Positions 18,373 through 27,849 are shown, numbered from the stretch's first letter. The stretch: DNA of 64,000 nucleotides from Paracoccus limosus (GCF_009711185.1 NZ_WMIF01000003.1:158470-222469); one strand, 5' to 3'. Made by a program: numbers and translations. Notes: generated from the sequence alone by a model not told the origin.

Positions 18373-18422
18373 CACCCCGCGCGGGCTTTCGGGCCGGGCC
18401 GGGCGCATGTTATCCCCACCCC

Positions 18423-19223
18423 ATGCCGCGCAACCGCTATCACCATCTGGGCTGGCTTCACGGCATCGAGCTTTTCGAGGCCGCCTTCAGCACCCAGACC
18501 TTTGCCCGCCACGCGCATGCGGGCTTTGCCATCGGCGCGATTACCGAGGGCGCCGGCGGCTATCTGTGCCGGGGCGAAAGCATGGTGCTGCCCGCCGGCT
18601 CGCTGTCGCTGATGAACCCCGAAGAGGCCCATACCGGCCATGCGGCGGCGGGGCGGGTGCGCTACGACATGCTTTACGCCTCGGAAGAGGCGGTGCGCGC
18701 GATGCTGGATCTGCGCAAGCTGCGCGGCTTTGCCGAGATCGCGCCGCAGGATCGCGGGCGGCAGCTGACGCGGGCGCTGGCCGGGCTTGCGGCCTGCCTG
18801 AACGCCGCCGCGCCCTCGCGTCTGGCCATCGAAGAGGCGGTGCATGACGTGCTGGCGCAGGCCTTTGCGCATTATGGCGGCGCCGGGCTGCGGGTGCCGG
18901 GGCGCGAACCCGCCGCCATCCGCGCCCTGCTGGAGCGGATCGCGGTCGGGGTCGCGGCGGGCTGCGATCTTGGCCTGTCCGATCTGGCCGCCGGGGTCGG
19001 GCTGACCCCCTCTTATCTGATCCGCAGCACCCGCCGCGCCACCGGCCTGACCCCGCATGGCCATGTGCTGCGCGCCCGCGTGGATCACGCCCGCCGCCTG
19101 CTGCTGGCGGGCACCCCCGCCGCCGAGGCCGCCATTGCCGCAGGCTTTTGCGATCAGGCGCATCTGATCCGGCAGTTCCGCCGCCATTACGGGGTGACGC
19201 CCGGCGCGCTGATCCGGCACTGA
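18423..19223 (+). CDS. AraC-family transcriptional regulator
   Basis: The 266-residue protein has an N-terminal cupin-like sensor (about 1-150; FARHAHAGFAIGAITEGAGGY) and two C-terminal AraC helix-turn-helix units (LSDLAAGVGLTPSYLIRSTRRATG, split by eye, and AAIAAGFCDQAHLIRQFRRHYG). It precedes a DUF2000 gene on the same strand by 67 bases, and the two often occur together. The ligand is unknown. Confidence 0.88.
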   Translation: MPRNRYHHLGWLHGIELFEAAFSTQTFARHAHAGFAIGAITEGAGGYLCRGESMVLPAGSLSLMNPEEAHTGHAAAGRVRYDMLYASEEAVRAMLDLRKLRGFAEIAPQDRGRQLTRALAGLAACLNAAAPSRLAIEEAVHDVLAQAFAHYGGAGLRVPGREPAAIRALLERIAVGVAAGCDLGLSDLAAGVGLTPSYLIRSTRRATGLTPHGHVLRARVDHARRLLLAGTPAAEAAIAAGFCDQAHLIRQFRRHYGVTPGALIRH

Positions 19224-19290
19224 AGGTCAATTTCGTCCAATCCCCGCCCGCCGCCGCATGGCATGGCGGGGGCGCGAAAGGACATCTGCC

Positions 19291-19692
19291 ATGCATCTGA
19301 AACCCGTCATCATCCTTGACGAAACCCTGCCCACCGGCCTCAAGGCCAATTTCGCCGCCGTGCTGGGCATGAGCCTTGGGCAGCTGCGCCCCGATCTGGT
19401 CGGCGCCGCGACGCCTGCGCAGGACGGCGTGGCGCTGGCCGGGATCACCACGGTGGCGCTACCGATTCTGGGTGCCCCGGGCGCCGATCTGCCGGCGCTG
19501 TTTGCCGCCGCAGCCGGCCTGCCGCTGCGGCTGGCCTATATGCGCGCCGCCTTCGAGGCGCGCGATTACGCCGATTACACCGCCCGCATCGCCGCCGCAC
19601 CGCTGGCAGGTCACGCACCGCAGGCGATCCTGCTGGGCGGGCCGCGCAAGGCGGTGGACCGCATCTGCGGCAGCCTGCGTCTTTTGCGCTGA
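19291..19692 (+). CDS. DUF2000-family protein
   Basis: A 133-residue protein starting MHLKPVIILDETLPTGLKAN, typical of DUF2000, a small fold related to peptidyl-tRNA hydrolase 2. ATG 19291 has AAAGGA upstream; the longer open frame adds 11 unlikely residues. Function is unknown. The neighbouring AraC gene is the likely controller. Confidence 0.7.
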   Translation: MHLKPVIILDETLPTGLKANFAAVLGMSLGQLRPDLVGAATPAQDGVALAGITTVALPILGAPGADLPALFAAAAGLPLRLAYMRAAFEARDYADYTARIAAAPLAGHAPQAILLGGPRKAVDRICGSLRLLR

Positions 19693-19805
19693 TCCGGGGG
19701 ACGGTGCGACACGCCACACGCAAAGAAATCCGCCTGTTTGACCAAGAACAACGAAGCCCCCCCCGGCGCGCGTATCCTGCCTGTATGACTTCGGGAGGGG
19801 CGGCA

Positions 19806-21158
19806 ATGGCGGGAAAGCATCTCTCGCGCTGGACATTGGTATGGTTCGGCTCGGCCATGGCGATGCTGCTGGCCGGCTGCGCGCTGGGCCTTCTGGGCGC
19901 AGCGGACCCGCAGGGCTGGTCGCAGGGCAGCAATCTGGCGGTGGTGCATCTGTTCGTGCTGGGCTGGCTTTGTCAGGTCATGCTGGGGGCGCTGATCCAG
20001 TTCGTGCCGGTGCTGGCCGCGCGCCCGCTGGCCTTTCCCGGGCTGGCGCTGCCGGCGCTGGTCGCGACCTCGACCGGGACACTGGCGCTGGCGCTGGGGT
20101 TTCTGGCGCTGGACGGGCATCAGGCGCTGCAACCGCTGTTCCTGCTGGCGCCGGTGCTGATCGGACTGGGCTTTGCCTTGGTGGCGGTGATGGTCACGGC
20201 GACGCTGTGGCACCGCGACAGCCTGCATCTGGCCGAGGTCAGGATGGTCCTGCTGGCGCTGGCGGCGCTGGTCGGGCTGTGGCTTAGCGGCGGGCGGATG
20301 GTGCTGGCGCTGGCGGGCCTTGGCCCGGCGCCGGACCTGTCCGCGATGCTGCCGCTGCATCTGCTTCTGGGCATCGCCGGCTGGCTTGGCCTTGCGGCCT
20401 GCGGCGTCACCTACAAGCTGTTTGCGATGTTCCTGCTGGCCCCCGAACAGGGCGGGCGGCTGCGCGGCGCCATCTTCTGGACCGCCGCCGGGCTGGTCGC
20501 CCTGCTGCTGGCCGCGCTGTTGTGGCTGCTGGCGGGCGGCTCTGCCGGGCGGGCCACCGCCCTTGCGCTGGCGCTGCTGCCGCTGCTGGCGCTGCTGGCG
20601 CTGCTGTATCTGACCGAGATCGCGCAGCTGTGGAAAGCCCGCCGCCGCCCCGCGCTGGAGCCCAACATGCTGTGGAGCCGCGCCGCCCTTGCCTTTCTGG
20701 CACTGGCGGCGGCCCTGGCGATCCCCGGCTGGCTGTGGGGTGGCACCTGGGCGGAAACGGCGGTCTTTGTCGCGCTGGTCGGCTGGCTGTCGACGCTGAC
20801 CCTGGCGCAATTGCTCAAGATCGTGGGCTTTCTGACATGGATTCAGGTCTTTGCCCCGCGCATCGGCCATCAGCCGGTGCCGATGGTGCAAAAGCTGGGC
20901 AGCACACGCGCCGCCAGCGCCTGCCTTGCGCTGTGGTGTGCGGGCACGCTGGCTGGCGCCCTGTCGCTGCTGGGCGCCAGCCCCGCCGGCTACCGGCTGG
21001 CGATGGCGCTGCTGAGCCTTGGCGCGCTGGGGGTCGGTCGCGAGTTGATCGCGGTCAGGCAGCTGGCGCATCTGCCCCCTGCCGAGCGCCCCGGCCAGTT
21101 GCCGCATCTCATGCTTCCCCTGCTTCACCCCAGACCCCGTGCGGAGACCAGATCGTGA
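19806..21158 (+). CDS. Twelve-helix membrane protein of the nirK neighbourhood (NnrS/haem-copper oxidase I-like)
   Basis: The 450-residue, very hydrophobic protein has about 12 membrane helices with histidines placed inside helices (VVHLFVLGWLCQVMLGALIQ; MLPLHLLLGIAGWLG). This resembles NnrS-type and oxidase subunit I-like proteins encoded near nitrite reductase. ATG 19806 has a GGGAGGGG site; upstream Mets at 19785 and 19704 are less likely. Its stop overlaps the DUF2249 GTG start. A role in metal or haem handling during NO metabolism is inferred from context only. Confidence 0.65.
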   Translation: MAGKHLSRWTLVWFGSAMAMLLAGCALGLLGAADPQGWSQGSNLAVVHLFVLGWLCQVMLGALIQFVPVLAARPLAFPGLALPALVATSTGTLALALGFLALDGHQALQPLFLLAPVLIGLGFALVAVMVTATLWHRDSLHLAEVRMVLLALAALVGLWLSGGRMVLALAGLGPAPDLSAMLPLHLLLGIAGWLGLAACGVTYKLFAMFLLAPEQGGRLRGAIFWTAAGLVALLLAALLWLLAGGSAGRATALALALLPLLALLALLYLTEIAQLWKARRRPALEPNMLWSRAALAFLALAAALAIPGWLWGGTWAETAVFVALVGWLSTLTLAQLLKIVGFLTWIQVFAPRIGHQPVPMVQKLGSTRAASACLALWCAGTLAGALSLLGASPAGYRLAMALLSLGALGVGRELIAVRQLAHLPPAERPGQLPHLMLPLLHPRPRAETRS

Positions 21159-21682
21159 CCCAGCCCGCCCCGCTAGAGCTTGACGTCCGCCCGATCATCC
21201 GGGACGGCGAGGATCCCTTTGGCGCCATCATGGCCGCCGTCGATGTGCTGAGCCCCGGTCAGGCGCTGCATCTGCTGGCGCCGTTCCGGCCGGCGCCGCT
21301 GTTCACCGTCATGGCCAGCCGCGGCTTTGGCAGTCAGGACCGCCAGCGCGATGACGGCACATGGGAGGTGCTGTTCACCCCGGCCCCGGCCCCCGGCCCG
21401 GATGCCGAGATGACGCCCGGATCGGCCGATGACGCGGGCCTGTGGCCGGATGCGGTGCATGAGCTGGACCTGACCGGCCTGACGCCGCCCGAACCCATGG
21501 TGCGCATCCTTGAAGCCGTCACCGGGCTGGCGCCGGGCGAGGTGCTGTTTGCGCTGCTGGACCGCGAGCCGATGTTCCTGTTTCCCGAACTGGCGCAGCG
21601 CGGCCATGAATGGGCGGGGAATTTCGCCCGCTCGGGTCAGGCCTACCGGCTGCTGGTGCGGGCAGGCGCGCGCGATGACTGA
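21155..21682 (+). CDS. DUF2249-family protein
   Basis: A 175-residue cytoplasmic protein with an LDVRPIIRDGEDPFGAIMAAVD start typical of DUF2249 (SirA/TusA-like fold, tandem). The GTG at 21155 overlaps the upstream stop (GTGA). The segment near residues 30-60 (GQALHLLAPFRPAPLFTVMASRGF) matches one unit and the C-terminal half (PEPMVRILEAV...PMFLFPEL) another. DUF2249 proteins cluster with denitrification and hemerythrin genes; function unproven. Confidence 0.75.
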   Translation: MTQPAPLELDVRPIIRDGEDPFGAIMAAVDVLSPGQALHLLAPFRPAPLFTVMASRGFGSQDRQRDDGTWEVLFTPAPAPGPDAEMTPGSADDAGLWPDAVHELDLTGLTPPEPMVRILEAVTGLAPGEVLFALLDREPMFLFPELAQRGHEWAGNFARSGQAYRLLVRAGARDD

Positions 21683-21950
21683 CCAGATCCGTCAGGCGCT
21701 GCGCGCCGTCTTCGACCCCGAAACCGGGCGCGACCTGATCGCCATGGGCATGATCTATGACATCCGCCGACAGGCGGGCCACGCCGAGGTCACCATGACC
21801 ACCACCACGCGCGGCTGCCCGCTGACCGAGGTGCTGCGGCTGGGCGTGCAGGCGGCGCTGCTGGCCGTCCCCGGCGTGACCAGCGCCGAGGTCACGCTGA
21901 TATGGGATCCGCCCTGGACCCCCGACCGGATCGAGCCGCTGGCCTTCTAG
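21675..21950 (+). CDS. MIP18/DUF59-family metal-sulfur cluster assembly factor
   Basis: A 91-residue protein with the DUF59 pattern (VFDPETGRDLIAMGMIYDI, then TTTTRGCPLTEVL with the conserved Cys). Relatives such as SufT and PaaD help assemble Fe-S or other metal centres. It overlaps the DUF2249 gene by 8 bases and sits 368 bases before nirK, so a role in maturing a denitrification enzyme is plausible. Confidence 0.8.
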   Translation: MTDQIRQALRAVFDPETGRDLIAMGMIYDIRRQAGHAEVTMTTTTRGCPLTEVLRLGVQAALLAVPGVTSAEVTLIWDPPWTPDRIEPLAF

Positions 21951-22318
21951 CCCGGCCGTCCCCGCCGGCCCCCGCGACCGGCCCCCAAGACCGGCTCATG
22001 CCCGCGCCGCGAACCGCCGCGCGTGGCCAGAACCACCCGCAGCACATCGCCCGGAAACCGCAAGCGGAGCCCCCAAGGCACCCGACCGCAGGGGTGGCCT
22101 TGATTCGGCCAAGGCTGCGGCGGGTGGCGGCGGATCGAGGCGCCGGCGCGGCGATGGGGCGGAAATCTCTCTGCTCTTTGTGCTGCCACAAGTAAAGCGC
22201 CCATTTGCCCGACCCTCCTTGATCCGGCTCAACGACGGCCCGTGCGCGGCGCGGCATCATTGGGACAGCGGATCAAGAACCGCACCGAATACAAAGCCAT
22301 GAGTGAAAGGAACCCGTC
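21951..22318. other. Intergenic region upstream of nirK
   Basis: No convincing gene is visible in these 368 bases. It contains the NnrR-type box at 22178-22191 and an inverted repeat CCTTG-N7-CAAGG at about 22098-22114, whose spacing is one base off the CRP/FNR norm. The nirK start at 22319 follows a GAAAGGAACCCGTC ribosome site. Confidence 0.6.
22178..22191. promoter_or_regulatory. NnrR-type box upstream of nirK
   Basis: TTGTG-CTGC-CACAA is a perfect 5-bp palindrome with the TTG-N8-CAA spacing of the CRP/FNR family. It has G, not A, at the fourth/fifth half-site position, as seen in boxes for NO-responsive NnrR. It lies 128 bases upstream of the nirK ATG. Confidence 0.65.
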
Positions 22319-23443
22319 ATGACCTCCCTGTCCTTCAGCCGCCGCACCGTTCTGGCCGGCGCCGCCATCGCCGGAGCCATGACGCAGGTCCGTCAAGCCG
22401 CCGCCGAAACCAAAGCGGTGCTGACCCCGGCATCCGCCACCGACATCGCCCAGCTGCCCCGCCAGAAGGTCAAACTGGTCGATCCGCCCTTCGTGCACGA
22501 ACATGAGCAGGTGGCGACCGGCGGCCCCAAGGTGGTCGAATTCGAAATGACCATCCAGGAGAAAAAGATCACGCTCGACAACAGCGGCGCGACCTATTGG
22601 GCCTCGACCTTCAACGGCACCGTGCCGGGCCCGCTGATGGTGGTGCACGAAGGCGATTACCTTGAACTGACGCTGATCAACCCCGACACGAACGAGCTGA
22701 TGCACAACATCGACTTCCACGCCTCGACCGGGGCGCTTGGCGGCGGCGGGCTGACCCAGATCAACCCCGGCGAGAAATGCGTGCTGCGCTGGAAGGCGAC
22801 CAAGCCGGGCGTCTTCGTCTATCACTGCGCCCCTCCGGGCATGGTGGCCTTCCACGTCGTCTCGGGGATGAACGGCGCCGTCATGGTGCTGCCGCGCGAG
22901 GGGCTGAAGGGCCGCGAAGGCGAACCCGTCCACTATGACAAGGTGTTCTACATCGGCGAGCAGGATTTCTACGTGCCGCGCGACGCCGACGGCAACTGGA
23001 AGAATTATGACAGCGCCGGCGAAAGCTATGAGGATGTCGTCAAGGTGATGCGGACGCTGACGCCCACGCATGTGGTCTTCAACGGCGCGGTGGGCGCGCT
23101 GACCGGCGACAATGCGATGAAAGCGAAGGTCGGCGAGACCGTGGCCTTTATCCATTCGCAGGCCAACCGCGACACCCGCCCGCACCTGATCGGCGGCCAT
23201 GGCAATTACGTCTGGGCCACGGGCAAGTTCGGCAACCCGCCCGAGCGCGGGCTGGAAACCTGGTTCATTCCGGGCGGCACGGCAGGGATGATGGTCTATA
23301 CCTTCGAACAGCCCGGCATCTACGCCTATGTGAACCACAACCTGATCGAGGCCTTTGAACTGGGCGCGGCGGCGCATGTCGTCGTCGAGGGGGAATGGAA
23401 CAACGACCTGATGACCCAGGTCCTGGCCCCCAGCCCGATCTGA
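22319..23443 (+). CDS. nirK: Copper-containing nitrite reductase
   Basis: NirK reduces nitrite to NO in the periplasm. The 374-residue precursor has a Tat-type leader ([15 protein letters not shown]). Type 1 copper ligands are H129, C170, H179 and M184. Type 2 ligands are H134, H169 and H340, with catalytic D132 and H289. The class I motif [14 protein letters not shown] is present, so this is a canonical blue/green NirK. Next downstream is nirV; the pseudoazurin gene that could serve as electron donor is 1.8 kb away. P. denitrificans itself uses NirS, so this is a different species or strain. Confidence 0.97.
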   Translation: MTSLSFSRRTVLAGAAIAGAMTQVRQAAAETKAVLTPASATDIAQLPRQKVKLVDPPFVHEHEQVATGGPKVVEFEMTIQEKKITLDNSGATYWASTFNGTVPGPLMVVHEGDYLELTLINPDTNELMHNIDFHASTGALGGGGLTQINPGEKCVLRWKATKPGVFVYHCAPPGMVAFHVVSGMNGAVMVLPREGLKGREGEPVHYDKVFYIGEQDFYVPRDADGNWKNYDSAGESYEDVVKVMRTLTPTHVVFNGAVGALTGDNAMKAKVGETVAFIHSQANRDTRPHLIGGHGNYVWATGKFGNPPERGLETWFIPGGTAGMMVYTFEQPGIYAYVNHNLIEAFELGAAAHVVVEGEWNNDLMTQVLAPSPI

Positions 23444-23558
23444 GCCCCCCGATCCGAGCCACCGGGGTCCGGCGCCAGATCCGGGCCGGATCCGAACAAC
23501 CCGATCCGGCCCGCCGCGGAAACAGCCGCAGCGGGTCCGTTTACAAGGGGAAACCAGC

Positions 23559-24371
23559 ATGCGTCCCGTCAGCCTGCTTTTCGCCAGCGCCGCCCTTGCC
23601 TTGGCCGGCGCCCTGTTTCTGACCGCATCCGGGCCGCGCGCCTCGGTCGATACGCCGACGCTGGTGCGGCTGGAGCCCGCGCCTTTCCGGCACCGGCTGG
23701 ATGGCGATTGGCAGCGCCGGGGCCTGCCCGCCGATGCGCCGATGGCCGAGGTGTCGCTGCCCGCGCCGGTCGAGATCATGGCGACGCAGGTCAGCAACCG
23801 GCAATGGGGCGCCTGCGTCGCGGCCGGGGCCTGCCCCGCGCTGGCGCGGGCGGGCGATAGCCCCGACCTGCCGGTGACCGGAGTGAACTGGTATGACGCC
23901 CAAAGCTATGCCGTCTGGCTGTCGCGCCAGACCGGGGCGACATGGCGGCTGCCCACGGATGTCGAATGGGCCCATGCGGCGGCCGAGCTGTTTCGCGACG
24001 ACGCGCTGGGGGTCGAAAGCGATCCCGAAAACCCCGCCGCGCTGTGGCTGGCCGAATATGCCGCACAATCGGCCCGCAGCCGTGACTTCGACCGCGAGAT
24101 CCGCCCGGTCGGCCAGCTGAACGTCAACTCGCTGGGCGTGCATGACATCGGCGGCGCGGTCTGGGACTGGACTTCGACCTGCCTGCGTCAGGGCGAGATC
24201 GACGACCACGGCGCCATCCTGCGCCAAAGCGAAAGCTGCGGCATCTATATCGCCGAGGGCCTGCACCGCGCCGCCATCGTCGATTTCGTGCGCGAGCCGA
24301 AATCGGGGGGCTGCTCGGTCGGCCTGCCACCGGCCAATCTGGGCTTTCGCCTGGTGCGCGAAACGGGCTGA
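23559..24371 (+). CDS. nirV: NirV, formylglycine-generating-enzyme-like protein
   Basis: NirV commonly follows nirK and belongs to the SUMF1/FGE-sulfatase fold, but its job is unknown. The 270-residue protein starts with a hydrophobic export signal (residues about 4-24). The fold is visible in VTGVNWYDAQSYAVWLSRQTG, WRLPTDVEWAHAA and the C-terminal LGFRLVRE. It is 115 bases from nirK; the gap holds a GATCCGG-G-CCGGATC palindrome that may attenuate read-through. Confidence 0.88.
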   Translation: MRPVSLLFASAALALAGALFLTASGPRASVDTPTLVRLEPAPFRHRLDGDWQRRGLPADAPMAEVSLPAPVEIMATQVSNRQWGACVAAGACPALARAGDSPDLPVTGVNWYDAQSYAVWLSRQTGATWRLPTDVEWAHAAAELFRDDALGVESDPENPAALWLAEYAAQSARSRDFDREIRPVGQLNVNSLGVHDIGGAVWDWTSTCLRQGEIDDHGAILRQSESCGIYIAEGLHRAAIVDFVREPKSGGCSVGLPPANLGFRLVRETG

Positions 24372-24444
24372 GCGGGATGGGCAAAAGCGCGCAGGCTGGG
24401 GTGCTTTGCTTTCCCTCGTTTTTGCGGCAGTTAAAGGGCATCCC

Positions 24445-25155
24445 ATGGTAAAGGCTGGCCGCGTGGCAATCGACATCTCCCTGGTCCGCAATCTTCCGCT
24501 GTTTCGCCAGATGGAGCCTGCGGCTCTGGCGCGCATGATGACGCGCGCGACTCCGCAGCGGTTCGCCAAGGGCGCGACCGTCTTTGAACAGGGCGCCGAT
24601 GCGGCCGCCTTTTTCTTTCTGCTGCACGGGCGGCTGAAGGTCAGTCAGGTCACGGCGGACGGCCAGCAGGTCATGATGCGGGTGGTGCATCCGGGCGATC
24701 TGTTCGGCTTTGCCCGCGCACTGGCGCGGCCCGACTATCCCGGCACCGCCAAGGCGGCGGTGGATTCGCTGGTGATCTCGTGGCCGATGGCGGAATGGGA
24801 CACCGTCGTCGAAGGCAATCCTCGTTTGGCCATGAACGCCATGCAGAACATCGGCCAGCGTCTGGACGAGGCCCATACCCGGCTGCGCGAAATGTCCACC
24901 CAAGAGGTCGAACGCCGCGTGGCCCATGCCGTGCTGCGTCTGACGCAAAAGGCCGGCAGCATCGAGCCGGCCGGCACGCGCATCGACTTTCCCATCACCC
25001 GTCAGGATATCGCCGAGATGACCGGCACCACGCTGCACACCGTCTCGCGGCTGCTGTCGGCATGGGAAGCGCGCGGGCTGGTCGAGGGCGGTCGGCAAAA
25101 GCTGATGGTCACCGATGCCGAGGGGCTGGCCCGGATCGCCGATCCCGAGGATTGA
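24445..25155 (+). CDS. nnrR: NnrR-type CRP/FNR-family NO-responsive regulator
   Basis: A 236-residue CRP/FNR protein without a cysteine cluster. Its recognition helix reads TGTTLHTVSRLLSAW, with His where FNR has the Glu that reads TTGAT; the T-V-S-R remainder is conserved. That fits boxes of the TTGNG-N4-CNCAA type, which occur ahead of nirK and pazS here. This family (NnrR/NNR) responds to NO. ATG 24445 (MVKAGRV) was chosen as the only start giving family length; the longer frame crosses nirV. Confidence 0.82.
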   Translation: MVKAGRVAIDISLVRNLPLFRQMEPAALARMMTRATPQRFAKGATVFEQGADAAAFFFLLHGRLKVSQVTADGQQVMMRVVHPGDLFGFARALARPDYPGTAKAAVDSLVISWPMAEWDTVVEGNPRLAMNAMQNIGQRLDEAHTRLREMSTQEVERRVAHAVLRLTQKAGSIEPAGTRIDFPITRQDIAEMTGTTLHTVSRLLSAWEARGLVEGGRQKLMVTDAEGLARIADPED

Positions 25156-25175
25156 GCAACGCTTTGGCCGATCTG

Positions 25176-25191
25176 TTTGCGATTGCGCAAA
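25176..25191. promoter_or_regulatory. NnrR-type box upstream of pseudoazurin
   Basis: TTTGCG-ATTG-CGCAAA is a perfect palindrome containing TTG-N8-CAA. A -10-like TAAATC at 25213-25218 puts the box at about -41.5, a class II arrangement, and the ATG follows about 37 bases after the implied start. Confidence 0.7.
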
Positions 25192-25261
25192 GTGACGCCG
25201 GCGAATTCCGACTAAATCTCTGGCCAAGGGATGACCCTATTCCCGTCACCGGAGATCCGAC

Positions 25262-25699
25262 ATGAAACTCGCCACCCTTATCGCCGCCCCTGTCTTCGTT
25301 CTGGCGCTTGCCGGAACCGCCCTCGCCGCCGAGCACGAGGTCCACATGCTCAACAAGGGCGAAGCCGGGGCCATGGTGTTCGAACCGGCCTTTACCAAGG
25401 CCGAGCCCGGCGACACCATCCGCTTCATCCCCACCGACAAGGGCCATAACGTCGAAGGGATCAAGGACATCCTGCCCGCCGGCGTCGCGCCCTTCAAAAG
25501 CCCGATCAACGAGGAATATACCCTGACCGTCACCGAGCCGGGGCTTTACGGTGTGAAATGCACGCCGCATTTCGCCATGGGCATGGTCGCGTTGATTCAG
25601 GTCGGGGCCGAGCCGGCCAATCTGGACACCGCCAAGACCGCGAAACTGCCGAAAAAGGCGCGCGAGCGCATGGACGCAGATCTCGGCAAGCTGCAGTAA
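25262..25699 (+). CDS. pazS: Pseudoazurin (blue copper electron donor)
   Basis: Pseudoazurin carries electrons in the periplasm to NirK and other reductases. The 145-residue precursor has a Sec leader of about 22 residues; the mature form begins near AEHEVHML. Type 1 copper ligands are H62, C100, H103 and M108 (40, 78, 81 and 86 in mature numbering), exactly the Paracoccus pseudoazurin spacing. The promoter has its own NnrR-type box. Confidence 0.95.
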   Translation: MKLATLIAAPVFVLALAGTALAAEHEVHMLNKGEAGAMVFEPAFTKAEPGDTIRFIPTDKGHNVEGIKDILPAGVAPFKSPINEEYTLTVTEPGLYGVKCTPHFAMGMVALIQVGAEPANLDTAKTAKLPKKARERMDADLGKLQ

Positions 25700-25720
25700 G
25701 CCGGGGCAGCGGCAGGGGTC

Positions 25721-25737
25721 GGGCCAAGGCATGGCCC
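25721..25737 (+). terminator. Hairpin after pseudoazurin, possible weak terminator
   Basis: GGGCCA-AGGCA-TGGCCC could fold as a 6-bp stem with a 5-base loop 22 bases after the pazS stop. No T-run follows, so termination is uncertain. Confidence 0.3.
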
Positions 25738-25828
25738 CAAGCCCTGTTGACACCGGGCGGCCTGCGGCCAATGGTCCCGACCTGCCGTTCCGGCCCCACC
25801 CCGCCCCCCATCCCGCGAAAGCCCCATC

Positions 25829-26548
25829 ATGACGCGCCAGTCCCTGACCCCGCTGCACCGCCGGATTGCCGGCCAGTCGCGGCTGATCGCGGGCCTGCCG
25901 CCCGAAATGGCGGACCGGCTGCTGGATGCCGCGCAGGTGCAGCGCCTGCGCCGGGGACAGGCGCTGTTTCATCAGGGTGACGCCGCCCGCGCCATCCACA
26001 TCATGGCCGAAGGCTGGGTCAAGCTGTATCGCATCGCGCCCAACGGGACCGAGGCGGTGGTCGGCGTGATGACCCGCGGCCAAAGCTTTGGCGAACCCAT
26101 CGCGCTGCGCCGCGCCGCCTATCCGGTTTCAGCCGAGGCGACGACCGCCTGCGAGATCGTGGCCGTGCCGGCGCAGGCCTTTCTTGACCTGCTGCAGGCC
26201 CATCCCGAGGCGGCGATCTCGGTCCTGTCGGCGACCTTTTTGCATCTGCAGGGGCTGGTCGAGCAGATCGAGCAGCTCAAGGCGCGCTCGGGCGCGCAGC
26301 GCGTGGCGGAATTCCTGCTGGACCTCTGCCCGGCCGAGGCCGAAAGCGCCACCGTGGTCCTGCCCTATGACAAGGCGCTGATCGCCGGCCGGCTGGGCAT
26401 GAAGCCCGAAAGCCTCAGCCGCGCCTTTGTCCGGCTGCGCGAATGCGGGGTGCGCATCAACCAGACCCATGCCGTCATCGCCTCGGTCAGCCAGTTGCGC
26501 GGGCTGGCGCATGACGATGGCTCGGGCCACCTAGGCCGCGCCCTTTAG
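25829..26548 (+). CDS. CRP/FNR-family regulator (DNR/FNR-like specificity)
   Basis: A 239-residue CRP/FNR protein lacking the FNR cysteine cluster. The sensor barrel (about 15-130) contains YRIAPNGTEAVVGVMTRGQSFGE (split by eye), and the recognition helix is LGMKPESLSRAFVRLR with the E..SR pattern for TTGAT-like sites. It lies between pazS and the convergent NO-repair gene, suggesting nitrogen-oxide control. It is a paralogue of NarR and the NnrR-like protein, not a duplicate. Confidence 0.82.
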   Translation: MTRQSLTPLHRRIAGQSRLIAGLPPEMADRLLDAAQVQRLRRGQALFHQGDAARAIHIMAEGWVKLYRIAPNGTEAVVGVMTRGQSFGEPIALRRAAYPVSAEATTACEIVAVPAQAFLDLLQAHPEAAISVLSATFLHLQGLVEQIEQLKARSGAQRVAEFLLDLCPAEAESATVVLPYDKALIAGRLGMKPESLSRAFVRLRECGVRINQTHAVIASVSQLRGLAHDDGSGHLGRAL

Positions 26549-26587
26549 GCACGGGCGGCGCAGGGCCGCCCGCCCCCCGATCATGCC

Positions 26588-27253
26588 TCAGGCCGCAAGC
26601 GCGCGGGGAAACAGCACCGTTTCCTCAAGATGGACATGCGCCACCACATCGTCGCAAAGCTTGCGCAGCCCGGTATAAAGCGCGGTCCACGACCCGCAGG
26701 CGCCTTCGGGCAGGACCAGCCCATGGGTGACATGCTCGACCTGATGCAGCAGTTCGGCGGTCACGGCATGTTCGCGGGTCATCACATCGACCGGCTGGGC
26801 CAGCAGCGCGCCCGCGCCCTGCAACATGGCGGGAAAGAGCACGCTTTCCTCTTTCGTCATGTGCTGGTCCAGATCGTCGCGCAAGGCCAGCAGCACCTCG
26901 GTCAGGCCCAGCGGCGCCTCGTCATGGTCGCCATGCACCGACTCAACCCGGTTGGCCAGCTGGACAAGGAAATCCAGCTCATGGCGATGGGCGGCATGAT
27001 AGCGTTCCAGAATATGGGCGATCAGGACCGGCGTCTCTTGCGGCGCGTCATGGCCGGCGCTGTCGATCAGCGCCTGCAACCGGGCGGTCAGCGCGGCAAG
27101 GTCCAGCCCGGCCTTGTCGGCGGCATCGGCAAGGCTGAGCGCGCCACCGCAGCAAAAGCTGATATCGGCATCGCGAAAGATCTGCGCCGCGCCGGGCAGC
27201 CGGGCGGCGATGTCGCGCACGGTGGTTTCGGGGGCAAGAAGGCTGTCGGTCAT
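26588..27253 (-). CDS. RIC-family di-iron protein for iron-sulfur cluster repair (YtfE/ScdA/DnrN-like)
   Basis: RIC proteins rebuild Fe-S clusters and help handle NO damage in the cytoplasm. The 221-residue protein has the ScdA-type N-terminal domain with DISFCCGG (the Cys pair) and a hemerythrin-like helical domain with several His/Glu iron ligands (HRHELDFLVQ, HMTKEESVLFPAML, HVHLEETVLFPR). The start at 27253 has GGAGA upstream; Met at 27271 lacks one. It follows ubiX closely and likely shares the FNR-controlled operon. Confidence 0.9.
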   Translation of the reverse strand: MTDSLLAPETTVRDIAARLPGAAQIFRDADISFCCGGALSLADAADKAGLDLAALTARLQALIDSAGHDAPQETPVLIAHILERYHAAHRHELDFLVQLANRVESVHGDHDEAPLGLTEVLLALRDDLDQHMTKEESVLFPAMLQGAGALLAQPVDVMTREHAVTAELLHQVEHVTHGLVLPEGACGSWTALYTGLRKLCDDVVAHVHLEETVLFPRALAA

Positions 27254-27270
27254 CGGGGTCTCCGGTTTCA

Positions 27271-27849
27271 TCAGGAAGGACGGGATTCGGTCGTGGCGGA
27301 CCAGGCCCGCGCCTGCGGCTGGGCCAGATGCAAAAGATCGACGGCGCGGGCGGCGATCTGGGCGCTGGCCTCGGCCAGAGTGGCGTGATGCAGGTAAAAG
27401 GCCGGCACTGGCGGCAGCACGATGGCGCCCATTTCGGTCACCGCCTGCATGTTGCGCAGATGCGCCAGCGTCAGCGGCGCCTCGCGCGCCAGCAGGACCA
27501 GCGGCCGACGTTCCTTCAGCTGCACCCCGGCGGCGCGGGTCAGCAGGTTGTCATCCAGCCCATGGGCGATGGCGGCCAGACTGCGCATCGAACAGGGCGC
27601 GACGATCATCCCCGCCACCGGGCAGGACCCCGACGCGATCGCGGCACCTAGGTCATGCAAGGGATGGCGGCGTGCGGCCAGCGCGGCCAGCGCGGCCTCG
27701 GCCCCCGGCCCGACCTCGGCGGCCAGCGTGCGCGCGGCCATGGCCGACAACACCAGCTCGACCCCGGCGCCGATCCGGTTCAGCGCGCGCGCGCAATCCA
27801 GCGCCAGCATCGCCCCCGAAGCCCCCGAGACGCCCAGCACCACCCTCAT
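27271..27849 (-). CDS. ubiX: Flavin prenyltransferase
   Basis: UbiX makes prenylated FMN, the cofactor of UbiD decarboxylase. The 192-residue protein starts MRVVLGVSGASGAMLA, the FMN-binding segment, and has the SMRSLAAIAHGLDDNLLTRAAGV region of the family (split by eye). It overlaps the ubiD stop (ATGA), so cofactor and enzyme are made together. Confidence 0.93.
   Translation of the reverse strand: MRVVLGVSGASGAMLALDCARALNRIGAGVELVLSAMAARTLAAEVGPGAEAALAALAARRHPLHDLGAAIASGSCPVAGMIVAPCSMRSLAAIAHGLDDNLLTRAAGVQLKERRPLVLLAREAPLTLAHLRNMQAVTEMGAIVLPPVPAFYLHHATLAEASAQIAARAVDLLHLAQPQARAWSATTESRPS

Noticed and set aside
22098..22114. CCTTG-N7-CAAGG as an FNR box
   Set aside because: The TTG to CAA gap is 7, one base short of the CRP/FNR spacing.
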